In this document: positions 36,181 through 44,644 of the stretch, one piece after another | How positions within the stretch are numbered: position 1 is the first letter of the stretch | Layout: each line of letters starts with the position of its first letter | Assembly: GCA_946499275.1 (NCBI GenBank) | Contig: CAMMRL010000010.1 | Coordinates: forward strand, 1 to 61,252 | DNA from: an uncultured Clostridia bacterium | Lineage (GTDB): Bacteria; Bacillota; Clostridia; Oscillospirales; Acutalibacteraceae | DNA length: 61,252 bases | Direction: 5' to 3' | Translations under genes and position numbers: made by a program | Notes under the pieces: model-generated | Databases searched by the model: none | What the model was told of the DNA's origin: nothing | Seen by the model: the letters and a program-made list of their open reading frames with translations, nothing else

Positions 36181-37392
36181 CTACTTTTGCAGTATTGTCT
36201 GATACAGCGCATAGTACTGCGCATACGAGCGCTTCTGATCATACATTTTTTCCGCCCTGTCGCGGCAAGCGGCAGTAAACGCCGGCTTGCCCAAATGCCG
36301 GATTTCCTGTATGGCGGCAGCCAGGCCCGGAACGTCCTTTTTTTCCACCACCCGGCCGGTAAAACCGTCTAGGCTTTCCGGGCTGCCTCCGGTACGGAAG
36401 GTAACTACCGGCGTGCCGCAGGCCATCGCCTCCAGGTTCACCGTCGGAAAATTGTCCTCCAACGTGGGATTGACCAGCAGGTCGGCCGCGCTGTAAAGCG
36501 CCGCCAACTCCGCCGTGCTTTCAGTCCGGCTCAAGCCGATCACGTCCGCCGGCAGCCCGGCTTTCTGCTTTTCGTCTACCCCGACCACGATCAGACGGTA
36601 CCCTTCGCCGAGCAATTCCTTGAGCCGCAGCAGGTAAGGCAACCCTTTGCGTTCCTCCCAAACCCCGGCAACCCCCAATAGGAGAAAATCCCGGGGCGGG
36701 ATGCCATACCGTTCCCGTACGCCGTCCGGCGACGGATGAAAAACATCCAAATCCACACCGTTCGGGATCACCGCCACCGGAATGCCCTTCAGGTACGAAC
36801 GGCGCACCTCCCCTGCCAGGCACTCGGAGGGCGAGACCAGCGTCAGGTTGGACAGGCCGGTAAACAGTTCCCGCTTTTCCCGATAGTTTTCCGCGGACCG
36901 GTCCCGCAGGCGGCTGGAAGGATACGCCCCCTTCTGCGGGCAATGGGAACAGCCGGTCTGCCATCGGGTACAGCCGGCAAAGTCGTAATACGCACAGTGC
37001 CCGGTAAACGCCCAGCAATCGTGCAGCGTCCACACCACCGGCAGCCCGCTTTGTTTCAGCCACTGGAACAGTTCCCCGATGTGCAGATAATAGCCGTGAA
37101 TGTTATGCAGGTGGATCAAATCCGGGGACAATTCTTCCGCCTGTTTCAGAAAACGGCGGGTAGCCCCGCGGGACCCATAGCCGTGCCGGTCGAATAGGCG
37201 GGTCAGCGCAACGTGCGCATAGTTGTCCGCCGTCCCGCCGATCCCGATCGCCGCATCGCAGCCGCGCGCTTCGCCGCGGCCATAGGCAATCCAGCCGGTA
37301 TCCCCTTTTTGCTTCAAAAAAGTATGCAGGTCAGCGGCAATCCGTCCGGTGCTGCCCACGCCGCATACCGAATTGATCTGTAAAACCTTCAT
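36181..37392 (-). CDS. GT4-family glycosyltransferase (WcaC-like)
   Basis: The 403-residue protein has a GT-B fold with N-terminal MKVLQINSVCGVGSTGRIAAD (first 20 residues). A cysteine-rich patch, WTLHDCWAFTGHCAYYDFAGC..W..GCSHCP (about 120-152), is characteristic of the WcaC/WcaL-type branch. The C-terminal domain has IPNGVDLDVFHP (about 210-221), LLGVAGVWEERKGLPYLL (about 235-252) and TLEDNFPTVNLEAMACGTPVVTF (split about 313-335) with E-x7-E. Its stop overlaps nothing, but its start overlaps the VanZ gene end by 4 bases. Confidence 0.9.
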   Translation of the reverse strand: MKVLQINSVCGVGSTGRIAADLHTFLKQKGDTGWIAYGRGEARGCDAAIGIGGTADNYAHVALTRLFDRHGYGSRGATRRFLKQAEELSPDLIHLHNIHGYYLHIGELFQWLKQSGLPVVWTLHDCWAFTGHCAYYDFAGCTRWQTGCSHCPQKGAYPSSRLRDRSAENYREKRELFTGLSNLTLVSPSECLAGEVRRSYLKGIPVAVIPNGVDLDVFHPSPDGVRERYGIPPRDFLLLGVAGVWEERKGLPYLLRLKELLGEGYRLIVVGVDEKQKAGLPADVIGLSRTESTAELAALYSAADLLVNPTLEDNFPTVNLEAMACGTPVVTFRTGGSPESLDGFTGRVVEKKDVPGLAAAIQEIRHLGKPAFTAACRDRAEKMYDQKRSYAQYYALYQTILQK

Positions 37393-37898
37393 CGCGTTCC
37401 CTTTCCTTCATCCGGAGAAACAGCGCGTTTCCTCCCCCGCCGCCGGATACGCCCTGCCAGGGCAAGCAGCAGAACAGTCAGCGAAAGCCCGGCCAGCATA
37501 CCGGCAAAGTCCAGAACGACGTCCTGCACCATACCGGCGCGGCCCTCAACAAAGAGCTGCAGGAATTCATCCGAAACCGGGACGGCCAGGCCGGCAAACA
37601 AGGGAACAAACAGATGGGGGAACAGCCGCGGCGTGTACGTCCGCAACGTAATTCCCAGCAGTACCCCCAACCCGGCGTATTCCGCGAAATGGGCCAGCTT
37701 GCGGATAAAATGCTCCGATACCTCTCCCGTCCACCCCAGGGAAGAGAGCAACCACTGGAGCAGTTCCACCACCCGGCCGCTCCTTTCGGAGGAATCCGCG
37801 CCGTTTTGGAGGGAATTGCCGTAAATAAACCCGACATAAGCGACGGTGAGCAGCGTCAGCAAAACACGCCGGAACCGCCGGTCCCGTAACCACGTCAA
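37389..37898 (-). CDS. VanZ family membrane protein
   Basis: The 169-residue protein has four to five membrane helices and the VanZ core: FIYGNSLQNGADSSERSGRV (about 24-43), HFIRKLAHFAEYAGLGVLLGI (about 61-81) with the conserved R-K-x-x-H-F-x-E-Y signature, and SDEFLQLFVEGRAGMVQDVVLD (split about 112-133) with E and D residues facing the membrane. VanZ proteins add modest teicoplanin tolerance in some strains, but most members are uncharacterised. Here it sits inside a glycosyltransferase operon with 4-base overlaps on both sides, so its role is probably linked to polysaccharide assembly. The C-terminus is strongly basic (RRRGRKRA). Confidence 0.9.
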   Translation of the reverse strand: MTWLRDRRFRRVLLTLLTVAYVGFIYGNSLQNGADSSERSGRVVELLQWLLSSLGWTGEVSEHFIRKLAHFAEYAGLGVLLGITLRTYTPRLFPHLFVPLFAGLAVPVSDEFLQLFVEGRAGMVQDVVLDFAGMLAGLSLTVLLLALAGRIRRRGRKRAVSPDEGKGTR

Positions 37899-39118
37899 CG
37901 CTTCCGTCCCCCGCTCTTTCCCCGGTATTCCGCCTGTTCAAGCAGGCGGCCCAGGGATTCCATAAATATTTCCCGAGTAAAGTGCCGTTCAAAATACCGG
38001 CGGCCATTCCGGCCTTTTTCCTGGTACAGCGCCGGATCCGCGATGACCGCTTCCATGGCGGCGGCCAGCCCCTGCGCGTCCCCGGCCGGGACGCTCTCGC
38101 CGCAGTGCGCTTCCCGGACTAGGTCGTAGGCCGCCCCATCCGCGGCGGCAACCACCGGCTTACCGGCGCAGAGGTATCCTTGCGCTTTCGCCGGCAGGGT
38201 CATCCCGATGAAATCACCCCCCCGGAGAGTGAGGAGAAAGCAATCGGCCATACGGTAAAACCGCTTCATCTCGGAGACGGGGAATTTCCCGTGGAAAGTC
38301 ACCCTGTCCTTCAGGTGAAGTTCATCGGTCAGCGCTTTGCATTCTTCCAGGGCGGAGCCGCTCCCCACGATATGGACATGGAAGGGCTTGTCCGTTTTAA
38401 CCAGCGAAGCGGCCCGCAGGATGCAGTCCACATTCTGTACCGCGCCGATATTCCCGGCAAACAGGAAATCTATGCAATCGTTTTCCTCGTACTGCCCGCA
38501 GATATCCGAATACAAATCCTCCGCGTGCTGGGGAAGATAGACGATCCGTTCCTCTTCCACCCCGTCCACATCGGTTAAATACTGCCGGAACGGCTCCGAC
38601 GTAATGGCAAGGGTGTCGGCCTTGCTGTAAATACGGCGGCTCACGCGGTGGATAAAGCGGAAAAGCGGATGCCCCTCCCCCACGTTCCAAGCTTTCAGGG
38701 ATTCCGGCCAGAGGTCACAGCAGTACAGCACAAGCGGCGCGCCGGCGCGCCGGCGGGAGGCCGCTGCCGGGATAGATTGCAGCACCGGCGACGTCTGGTA
38801 GGACAGGACAACTTCCGCATCTTTTTTACAGAAATGCGCGTACAGCCATCCCCACAACACAAAAGAAGCATAATTCAGCGCCCGGAACAATACGCCGCTC
38901 CGCCGGGCCACCGTCGGCACCCGAACCACCTGCGCGCCGTTCCACTCCTCCCTACAGCGGCGGAAAAAGCGGTATTCCCTAGGGACGCGGGATGTGGCGT
39001 AGTCGGGCAGGCCTGTTAAAACACGGACGGTATGCCCCTCCTGCGTCAGAGCGGCGACAATATCGTTAATCCGGAAATCATCCGGGTAAAAGCACTGGGA
39101 AACGACGAGGATATTCAT
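37895..39118 (-). CDS. GT4-family glycosyltransferase (WbuB-like)
   Basis: First gene of the polysaccharide operon. The 407-residue protein begins MNILVVSQCFYPDDFRINDI, typical of WbuB-like fucosaminyl- or hexosaminyltransferases. It has LTGLPDYATSRVPREY (about 35-50), VVLSYQTSPVLQSIPA (about 102-117) and FLFAGNIGAVQNVDCILRAA (about 218-237). LPAKAQGYLCAGKPVVAAADG (split about 311-331) is the donor site, with Gln in place of the more usual acidic residue. The ribosome site GGAGGAG lies about 12 bases upstream. Its transcript starts at the promoter 39220-39248 and first crosses a terminator-like hairpin. Confidence 0.9.
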   Translation of the reverse strand: MNILVVSQCFYPDDFRINDIVAALTQEGHTVRVLTGLPDYATSRVPREYRFFRRCREEWNGAQVVRVPTVARRSGVLFRALNYASFVLWGWLYAHFCKKDAEVVLSYQTSPVLQSIPAAASRRRAGAPLVLYCCDLWPESLKAWNVGEGHPLFRFIHRVSRRIYSKADTLAITSEPFRQYLTDVDGVEEERIVYLPQHAEDLYSDICGQYEENDCIDFLFAGNIGAVQNVDCILRAASLVKTDKPFHVHIVGSGSALEECKALTDELHLKDRVTFHGKFPVSEMKRFYRMADCFLLTLRGGDFIGMTLPAKAQGYLCAGKPVVAAADGAAYDLVREAHCGESVPAGDAQGLAAAMEAVIADPALYQEKGRNGRRYFERHFTREIFMESLGRLLEQAEYRGKSGGRKR

Positions 39119-39175
39119 AAAAGGCGATCACTCCTCCGCCTTGTTTTTCATCCGGCAGCCGGCCTAGCCGGTCGG

Positions 39176-39211
39176 AAAAAACAAAAATGCTGCGACCCGC
39201 CTGTCCGCAGC
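39176..39211 (-). terminator. Terminator-like hairpin at the 5' end of the polysaccharide transcript
   Basis: Read leftwards, GCTGCGGAC and GTCGCAGC form a stem with one bulge (39189-39211), followed by ATTTTTGTTTTTT (39176-39188). It lies between the promoter at 39220-39248 and the first glycosyltransferase, almost at the transcription start. It may attenuate the polysaccharide operon, or act as a second terminator for hydrogenase read-through. Confidence 0.7.
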
Positions 39212-39219
39212 CGTGTATC

Positions 39220-39248
39220 AGTATAGCATAACCCGGAGAAAATTACAA
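39220..39248 (-). promoter_or_regulatory. Promoter of the polysaccharide operon
   Basis: On the minus strand, -35 TTGTAA (39243-39248), a 17-base spacer and -10 TATACT (39220-39225). It lies between the hydrogenase terminator and the leader hairpin, and is the only good promoter seen before the first glycosyltransferase. Confidence 0.75.
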
Positions 39249-39300
39249 CCGAACGGGCGTTTCCACTCTTGCCGACCGGCGAACCGCCGCCAATACGATA

Positions 39301-39334
39301 AAGAGGGAAGCGGCGGATGCCGCTTCCCTCTTTT
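39301..39334. terminator. Terminator of the hydrogenase operon
   Basis: A perfect 15-bp stem, AAAGAGGGAAGCGGC and GCCGCTTCCCTCTTT, with a 4-base loop, 13 bases past the hydA stop. It can work in both directions. Confidence 0.88.
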
Positions 39335-39346
39335 CATCCGTTCGAT

Positions 39347-41089
39347 TTAGTTGTACTTTTTCCGTCCGGTATAGCTGGTATGCAGGATCTCATGCGCCTT
39401 GTGGCTGCCGTAGCTGCCCAGGTATTCGTCGTACACCATCTTTACCGCCGGGGATTGATGCGATTTACGCAGGGCCATCGCTTCGTCCTGGTCGTACAGA
39501 GCCTTGGCGCGCAGCGCCTTCAGGTCGGTGAAATTGCGCACCGACGCCGGCTGAATCGGCTGGCCGCCGCCGTTGACACAGCCGCCGGGGCAGCACATGA
39601 TCTCGACAAAATGCCAGGGCGCCGTGCCGTCCTTAATCCGGGACATGACGTAATTCGCGCTCGCGATACCGCTGACAGCCGCCACCTTCACTTCCATACC
39701 GGCGATGTTGTAAGTCGCTTCCTTGATGCTGTCGGTGCCGCGGACTTCGTGGAATTCCAACGCTTCGTTGTCCTTGCCGGTCAGCACGTCGTTGGCGGTG
39801 CGGAGCGCCGCCTCCATCACGCCGCCGGTCGCGCCGAAGATCACCGCCGCGCCGGTATCGTCGCCCAGCGGGTTGTCAAACTCTTCGTCCGGCAGGTTGA
39901 CGAAATCAAGACCCGCGCGCTTAATCATCCGGGCGAGTTCGCGGGTGGTCAGCGCCACGTCCACGTCCGCTACGCCCGCGGCGTCCTGGTCGTCGCGGCC
40001 GACTTCGAACTTTTTCGCGGTACAGGGCATGATGGATACCACCACGATGTCCTTTGGATCCAGGCCGTTCTTTTCCGCGTAGTAGGTTTTGATGATCGCG
40101 CCGGTCATCTGCTGCGGGGACTTGCAGGAAGACAGATGATCGAGCTGATCCGGATAGTAATACTCCGCGAATTTGACCCAGCCGGGAGAGCAGGAGGTGA
40201 TCATCGGCAGCACGCCGCCGTTTTTCACCCGATCCACAAACTCGGTCGCTTCCTCCACAATGGTCATATCCGCGCCGAAGTCAGTGTCAAACACCTTGTC
40301 GAATCCCAAACGGCGGAGCGCGGCGACCATTTTGCCTTCCACATTGGTGCCGATAGGCATCCCAAAGCTTTCGCCGAGGGTCGCGCGGATGGAGGGCGCG
40401 GTCTGGACAATCACGGTCTTGCTCTTGTCCGCCAGCGCATCCCAAACCTTACCGGTATCGTCCTTTTCCACCAACGCGCCGGTCGGGCAGACGACTTCAC
40501 ACTGGCCGCAGGAGACGCAGGGCACGTCGGCGAGCTGCTTCTCAAACGGGGTGCCGATGTGGGTGTCGATGCCGCGGTCGTTCGCGCCGATGACGGAGAC
40601 GAACTGCTGGCGGCAGGCGGCCACGCAGCGGCGGCAGAGGATGCATTTGTTGTTATCCCGCACCAGATGCGCAGTGGAGAGATCCAACTCGTATGTCGGG
40701 CGGAAGCCGTCGTACTTCTCCGCCATTTCGACCCCGTAATCGCGGCACATCTTCTGCAGCTCGCAATCGTTGGAACGCACGCAGGACAGACATTTTTTAT
40801 CATGGGTGGAGAGGATCAGTTCCAGCGTGGTGCGGCGGGCGGCCTGCACCTTCGCCGAGTTGGTCTGGACCTCCATCCCCTCGGCCACGGGGTACACGCA
40901 GGCGGTCACCAGGCCGCGGGCGCCGGTCGTTTCCACGACGCAGATCCGGCAGGCGCCAATTTCGTTGATATCCTTCAGGAAGCACAGCGTGGGGATGTCC
41001 ACGCCGGCATAGCGGGCAGCTTCCAGAATAGTGGAGCCTTTGGGCACGCTGACAGCGATCCCGTTGATTTTGCAGTTGATCATTTCCAT
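39347..41089 (-). CDS. hydA: [FeFe] hydrogenase catalytic subunit (HydA, NADH-linked type)
   Basis: It produces or consumes H2 at the H-cluster, as part of an NADH/ferredoxin-linked complex. The 580-residue protein has an N-terminal 2Fe-2S domain (about 1-78), the HDKKCLSCVRSNDCELQKMC cluster segment with His ligand (about 95-114), and two 4Fe-4S motifs (CILCRRCVAAC near 148, CVSCGQCEVVCP near 190). The H-cluster motifs are TSCSPGWV (about 296-303), MPCTAKKFE (about 353-361) and MCCPGGCVNGGGQP (about 497-510). The end is a short small-subunit-like domain (HTSYTGRKKYN). It is the last gene of the hyd operon, 18 bases after hydB. Confidence 0.97.
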   Translation of the reverse strand: MEMINCKINGIAVSVPKGSTILEAARYAGVDIPTLCFLKDINEIGACRICVVETTGARGLVTACVYPVAEGMEVQTNSAKVQAARRTTLELILSTHDKKCLSCVRSNDCELQKMCRDYGVEMAEKYDGFRPTYELDLSTAHLVRDNNKCILCRRCVAACRQQFVSVIGANDRGIDTHIGTPFEKQLADVPCVSCGQCEVVCPTGALVEKDDTGKVWDALADKSKTVIVQTAPSIRATLGESFGMPIGTNVEGKMVAALRRLGFDKVFDTDFGADMTIVEEATEFVDRVKNGGVLPMITSCSPGWVKFAEYYYPDQLDHLSSCKSPQQMTGAIIKTYYAEKNGLDPKDIVVVSIMPCTAKKFEVGRDDQDAAGVADVDVALTTRELARMIKRAGLDFVNLPDEEFDNPLGDDTGAAVIFGATGGVMEAALRTANDVLTGKDNEALEFHEVRGTDSIKEATYNIAGMEVKVAAVSGIASANYVMSRIKDGTAPWHFVEIMCCPGGCVNGGGQPIQPASVRNFTDLKALRAKALYDQDEAMALRKSHQSPAVKMVYDEYLGSYGSHKAHEILHTSYTGRKKYN

Positions 41090-41107
41090 TTTCAGCGCAC
41101 TCCTTTC

Positions 41108-42895
41108 TTACCGTTTCACAATCGCGCCGAACCGGCATTTTTCCATGCAGGCTCCGCACTTAATGCACTTCGATGTATCGATGACATGCGGGTTCTTGAC
41201 CGTACCGGAAATCGCGCCCACCGGGCATACGCGGGCGCAGGCGGTACAGCCTTTGCACTTCTCCGCCACCACCGCGTAGGACAGCAGGGATTTGCACACG
41301 CCCGCCGGACATCTCTTTTCGGTCACATGAGCTACATACTCATCACGGAAGAAATGGAGGGTGGACAGCACCGGGTTCGGCGCCGTCTGGCCGAGACCGC
41401 ACAGGGAGTTTTCCTTGATGTAATGGCAGAGCTCCTCCAGGTCGTCGATATCCTGTAGGGTGCCGTTGCCCTTAGTGATCTTGTCCAGCTTTTCCAGCAG
41501 GCGCTTGGTACCGACACGGCAAGGCGTACATTTGCCGCAGGACTCGTCCACCGTGAATTCGAGGAAGAACTTCGCAATGTCCACCATACAGGTATCTTCG
41601 TCCATAACGATCATGCCGCCGGACCCCATCATACAGCCCAGCGCGATCAGGTTGTCATAGTCGATTGCGGTGTCGATCAAGCTGGCCGGGATACAGCCGC
41701 CGGAGGGGCCGCCGGTCTGCGCCGCCTTAAACTTCTTGCCGTTCGGGATGCCGCCTCCGATCTCTTCCACGATCTCACGCAGGGTGGTGCCCATCGGGAT
41801 CTCCACCAGGCCGGTATGCTTGATCTTACCGCCCAGGGCGAACACCTTGGTGCCCTTGGATTTCTCGGTACCCATCGAAGCGAACCATTCCGCGCCGCGC
41901 AGGATGATCTGCGGCACATTGGCGAAGGTTTCGACATTGTTTTCCACCGTCGGCATGCCGAACAGGCCCTTCACCGCCGGATAGGGCGGACGGGGACGGG
42001 GCTCGCCGCGGTTGCCTTCGATCGACGTCATCAGCGCGGTTTCCTCGCCGCACACGAACGCGCCGGCGCCCAGGCGGATTTCCATATCGAAATCAAAGCC
42101 GGAGCCGAAGATATCCTTGCCCAGCAGGCCGTAGGCGCGGGCTTCGTCAATCGCGATCTGCAGGCGCTGTACCGCAATCGGGTACTCCGCGCGGACATAC
42201 ACAAAGCCTTTGGTCGCGCCGATCGCATAGCCGGCGATCGCCATGGCCTCCACGATGCAGTGCGGGTCGCCTTCCAGGACGGAGCGGTCCATAAACGCGC
42301 CGGGGTCGCCTTCGTCGGCGTTGCAGACCACATATTTCTGCGGCGCTTTGTTCGGCGCGCACAGCGCCCACTTGCGCCCGGTCGGGAACCCGCCACCGCC
42401 ACGGCCGCGCAGCCCCGAATCGGTGATCACTTGGATAACCTGCTCCGGGGTGTACTCCGTAAGACATTTGGCCAACGCCTGGTAGCCGTCCTGCGCTATG
42501 TATTCGTCGATGGATTCGGGATCGATCACGCCGCAGTTGCGCAGCGCCACACGGACCTGTTTTTTATAGAAGTCGGTCTCGTTCAGGGACTTGATCTCGT
42601 CCTTGCCGACCGTCTCGTCGTACAGCAGGCGGGTTACAATCCGGCCCTTGAGCAGATGCTCGGAAACGATTTCGGGGATATCCTCCACCGTGACGCGCGA
42701 ATAAAACGCACCTTCCGGATACACAACCATAATCGGGCCGAGCGCGCAAAGGCCGAAGCAGCCGGTACGGACCACTTTCACTTCCTCGCTCAATCCCTGG
42801 GCCGCGAGCTCCTCTTCCAGCTTGTCGATAATCTTCAGGCTGTTCGAGGAGGTGCAGCCGGTACCGCCGCAAACCAGTACATGGGAACGATACAT
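41108..42895 (-). CDS. hydB: NuoF-like hydrogenase subunit HydB (FMN, NADH, FeS)
   Basis: It binds NADH and FMN and passes electrons through FeS clusters. The 595-residue protein has an N-terminal 2Fe-2S thioredoxin-like domain (VLVCGGTGCTSSNS, VVRTGCFGLCALGP; residues 1-90). The NuoF core follows: GLRGRGGGGFPTGRKW (about 160-175), CNADEGDPGAFMDR (about 187-200), GAGAFVCGEETALMTSIEGNRGEPRPRPP (split about 273-301) and ESCGKCTPCRVG (about 452-463). The C-terminal 2x4Fe-4S ferredoxin has CKGCTACARVCPVGAI and CIKCGACMEKCRFGAI. This layout matches the HydB of bifurcating hydrogenases. Confidence 0.96.
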   Translation of the reverse strand: MYRSHVLVCGGTGCTSSNSLKIIDKLEEELAAQGLSEEVKVVRTGCFGLCALGPIMVVYPEGAFYSRVTVEDIPEIVSEHLLKGRIVTRLLYDETVGKDEIKSLNETDFYKKQVRVALRNCGVIDPESIDEYIAQDGYQALAKCLTEYTPEQVIQVITDSGLRGRGGGGFPTGRKWALCAPNKAPQKYVVCNADEGDPGAFMDRSVLEGDPHCIVEAMAIAGYAIGATKGFVYVRAEYPIAVQRLQIAIDEARAYGLLGKDIFGSGFDFDMEIRLGAGAFVCGEETALMTSIEGNRGEPRPRPPYPAVKGLFGMPTVENNVETFANVPQIILRGAEWFASMGTEKSKGTKVFALGGKIKHTGLVEIPMGTTLREIVEEIGGGIPNGKKFKAAQTGGPSGGCIPASLIDTAIDYDNLIALGCMMGSGGMIVMDEDTCMVDIAKFFLEFTVDESCGKCTPCRVGTKRLLEKLDKITKGNGTLQDIDDLEELCHYIKENSLCGLGQTAPNPVLSTLHFFRDEYVAHVTEKRCPAGVCKSLLSYAVVAEKCKGCTACARVCPVGAISGTVKNPHVIDTSKCIKCGACMEKCRFGAIVKR

Positions 42896-42914
42896 CTTTT
42901 AATAACCTCCCTGC

Positions 42915-43286
42915 TTACTTCATCAGTTCGCCGATGGTATACTCCACCACCGGGTTGCCGTTGACCACATGGTCGGCGACAATCCGCGCGACCTTTTCCG
43001 GCGTTACCTTGCCGTAGGTGACTTTTTCCTTGCCGGGCATCGTGATTTCCACGATCGGCTCAAACTGGCACATGCCGATGCAGCCGGTCTGCCCCACCGT
43101 CACGTTGTCCAGGTGGCGTTTGGCCACCTCGTCCACAAAGGCGTTCAGCACCGGACGGGCGCCAGCGGCAATCCCACAGGTCGCCATGCCGACCACGACG
43201 CGCACCGCGTTTTCATGGTCGCCGCGCACGGTCATCTTTTCGCGGGCTCTATCCCGAATGGCTTGAAGCTCTGCCAAAGTTTTCAC
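42915..43286 (-). CDS. Small 2Fe-2S thioredoxin-like ferredoxin of the hydrogenase operon
   Basis: A 123-residue protein with the thioredoxin-like 2Fe-2S ferredoxin fold. The cluster cysteines are in VVGMATCGIAAGA (about 28-40) and TGCIGMCQFEPIVE (about 66-79), spacing C-x3-4-C in the second pair. I chose the GTG at 43286 because AGGAGG lies 7 bases upstream and the protein then begins (M)KTLAELQAIRDRARE, the usual start of this subunit. It is found in many HydABC-type operons between the ATPase gene and hydB and probably shuttles electrons or extends HydB, which has its own copy of the fold. Confidence 0.88.
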   Translation of the reverse strand: MKTLAELQAIRDRAREKMTVRGDHENAVRVVVGMATCGIAAGARPVLNAFVDEVAKRHLDNVTVGQTGCIGMCQFEPIVEITMPGKEKVTYGKVTPEKVARIVADHVVNGNPVVEYTIGELMK

Positions 43287-43302
43287 AACAATACCTCCTA
43301 AT

Positions 43303-43884
43303 TCAATTTCCGGGGACGTCCTCCGGCCCTTCACCGGAAGAGGGAGCGAGAATCGCTTCGGTCTGTTCCTTGATATACGCGTCAATCCAATCCGCCACTT
43401 CCGGCGTGTCCAGCGGCACGTCGCCAAGGATTTCCCGCAGTTCCCGGGTATCCACCGCAAATTCGCGGCCGTTCCATTTCCGTACATAACGGAAATCCCG
43501 GTCGGGGTTCATGCGGATCAGGGCGACGACGGTTCCCGTTATATCCCCCAGGGGCATCCGGTCAATGTGGGAACGCACAAAGGTCGCCGTCACAGCCGTC
43601 CCTTTCCCCGGTACGGACTCAATCGATAAGCCACCGCCGGCCATCTCCGCCGCCATACGGAATAGGGGGATGCCCATCCCCACCTTCCGGGTGGTGCGGG
43701 TGGTGTAAAACGGGTCGCTGACTTTCCGGACCTGTTCCGGGGTCATCCCCCGGCCGTTGTCCCGGACCGTGAGCACGATCCGGTCGGCGGCGGTGTCCTC
43801 CTCCACCGTGATTTCGGTGAGGGTGGCGCCAGCCGCAATAGAATTCTGCGCGATATCCAGTACGTTGAGCGATAATTCCCGCAT
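43303..43884 (-). CDS. GHKL-type ATP-binding protein in the hydrogenase operon
   Basis: The 193-residue protein has a histidine-kinase-type ATPase domain without any sensor or phospho-acceptor domain. N-box-like ELSLNVLDIAQNSIAAGA (about 3-20), G1 VRDNGRGM (about 40-47), F/G2 DPFYTTRTTRKVGMGIPLFR (about 57-76) and GGGLSIESVPGKGTAVTATF (about 83-102) are all present. The remaining 90 residues are unlike known domains. It could be an anti-sigma-like kinase, a redox regulator of the complex, or an assembly ATPase. It overlaps nothing but lies 3 bases after hydC and 16 before the 2Fe-2S gene. Confidence 0.87.
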   Translation of the reverse strand: MRELSLNVLDIAQNSIAAGATLTEITVEEDTAADRIVLTVRDNGRGMTPEQVRKVSDPFYTTRTTRKVGMGIPLFRMAAEMAGGGLSIESVPGKGTAVTATFVRSHIDRMPLGDITGTVVALIRMNPDRDFRYVRKWNGREFAVDTRELREILGDVPLDTPEVADWIDAYIKEQTEAILAPSSGEGPEDVPGN

Positions 43885-43887
43885 CGC

Positions 43888-44385
43888 TTAATCGTTATAC
43901 TTCGCGAGGATGCCGTCTACGTCGTCCACCGTCAGGCGGCCGTAAACGTCGTTGTTCACCGTCAGAACCGGGGCCAGGCCGCACGCGCCGATGCAGCGGC
44001 AGGCGGTTAGGGAGAAACGGCCGTCTTCCGTACATTCGTCCGCGCCGATCCCTAGCTTTTCGCTGATCTTATTAAACAGGTCGCCCGCGCCCTTGACATA
44101 GCACGCGGTGCCGAGACATACGGAAACGTTATACACGCCTTTGGGGGACAGCGCGAACTGCGCGTAGAAGGTCGCCACACCGTACACCTTTTCCAGCGGC
44201 ACGTTCATGCCGTCCGCGATCATCTGCTGCACCTCGATCGGCAGATAACCGTAAATCTCCTGCGCTTCCTGCATAACGGTCATCAGGCGGCTGGGATCTG
44301 ACTTGTACTTGCCGATCACTTCGTGAAGCTGCCGTTCCTGTTCAGCAGTACCCCGGAAAGGGAGCTTGCTGATCTTTTTCTTCAT
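43888..44385 (-). CDS. hydC: NuoE-like hydrogenase subunit HydC (2Fe-2S)
   Basis: First gene of the hyd operon. The 165-residue protein is NuoE-like: an N-terminal helical part with MTVMQEAQEIYGYLPIEVQQMI (split about 37-58) and VYGVATFYAQFALSPKG (about 68-84). The 2Fe-2S thioredoxin-fold cysteines are VCLGTACYVKGA (about 90-101) and ACRCIGACGLAPVLTVN (about 128-144). The ATG has an AAGGAGG site. With HydA and HydB it completes the trimeric electron-bifurcating enzyme that couples NADH and ferredoxin oxidation to H2 formation. Confidence 0.95.
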   Translation of the reverse strand: MKKKISKLPFRGTAEQERQLHEVIGKYKSDPSRLMTVMQEAQEIYGYLPIEVQQMIADGMNVPLEKVYGVATFYAQFALSPKGVYNVSVCLGTACYVKGAGDLFNKISEKLGIGADECTEDGRFSLTACRCIGACGLAPVLTVNNDVYGRLTVDDVDGILAKYND

Positions 44386-44584
44386 GTTGCCTTTTCCTCC
44401 TTAGCGGATTTTCTACTCGCCATACGATATATTGATCACAGGCCCGCCCGTAGGCGCCACCGTCTTTCAGCCGCCCTGATACCAAAACGGCTATAGCGCA
44501 ATATACGCAGTACGCTAATTAAATAGTATAGCAGATCAATTAGGGAATTTCTACAGGAATTCTTCAAATTTCGCGAAAAACTTA

Positions 44585-44602
44585 TTGTCATATTTTTAAC
44601 AA
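44585..44602. promoter_or_regulatory. Rex-like operator upstream of the hydrogenase operon
   Basis: TTGTCATATTTTTAACAA matches the Rex consensus TTGTTAA-N4-TTAACAA at 12 of 14 fixed positions. It lies about 200 bases before hydC in the 259-base gap (44386-44644); an AGTATA (44525-44530) gives a leftward -10 TATACT downstream. Rex would link expression to the NADH/NAD+ ratio. Confidence 0.5.
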
Positions 44603-44644
44603 CTCGGCTGTCACGCTTCATACCGGACGGCAGGCATGCGCCGT

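Noticed and set aside
39317..41458. Rightward open frame of 713 codons over hydA and the end of hydB
   Set aside because: It is antisense to two genes with full catalytic motifs, is His/Arg/Gly-rich as expected for a GC-rich shadow, and has no ribosome site.
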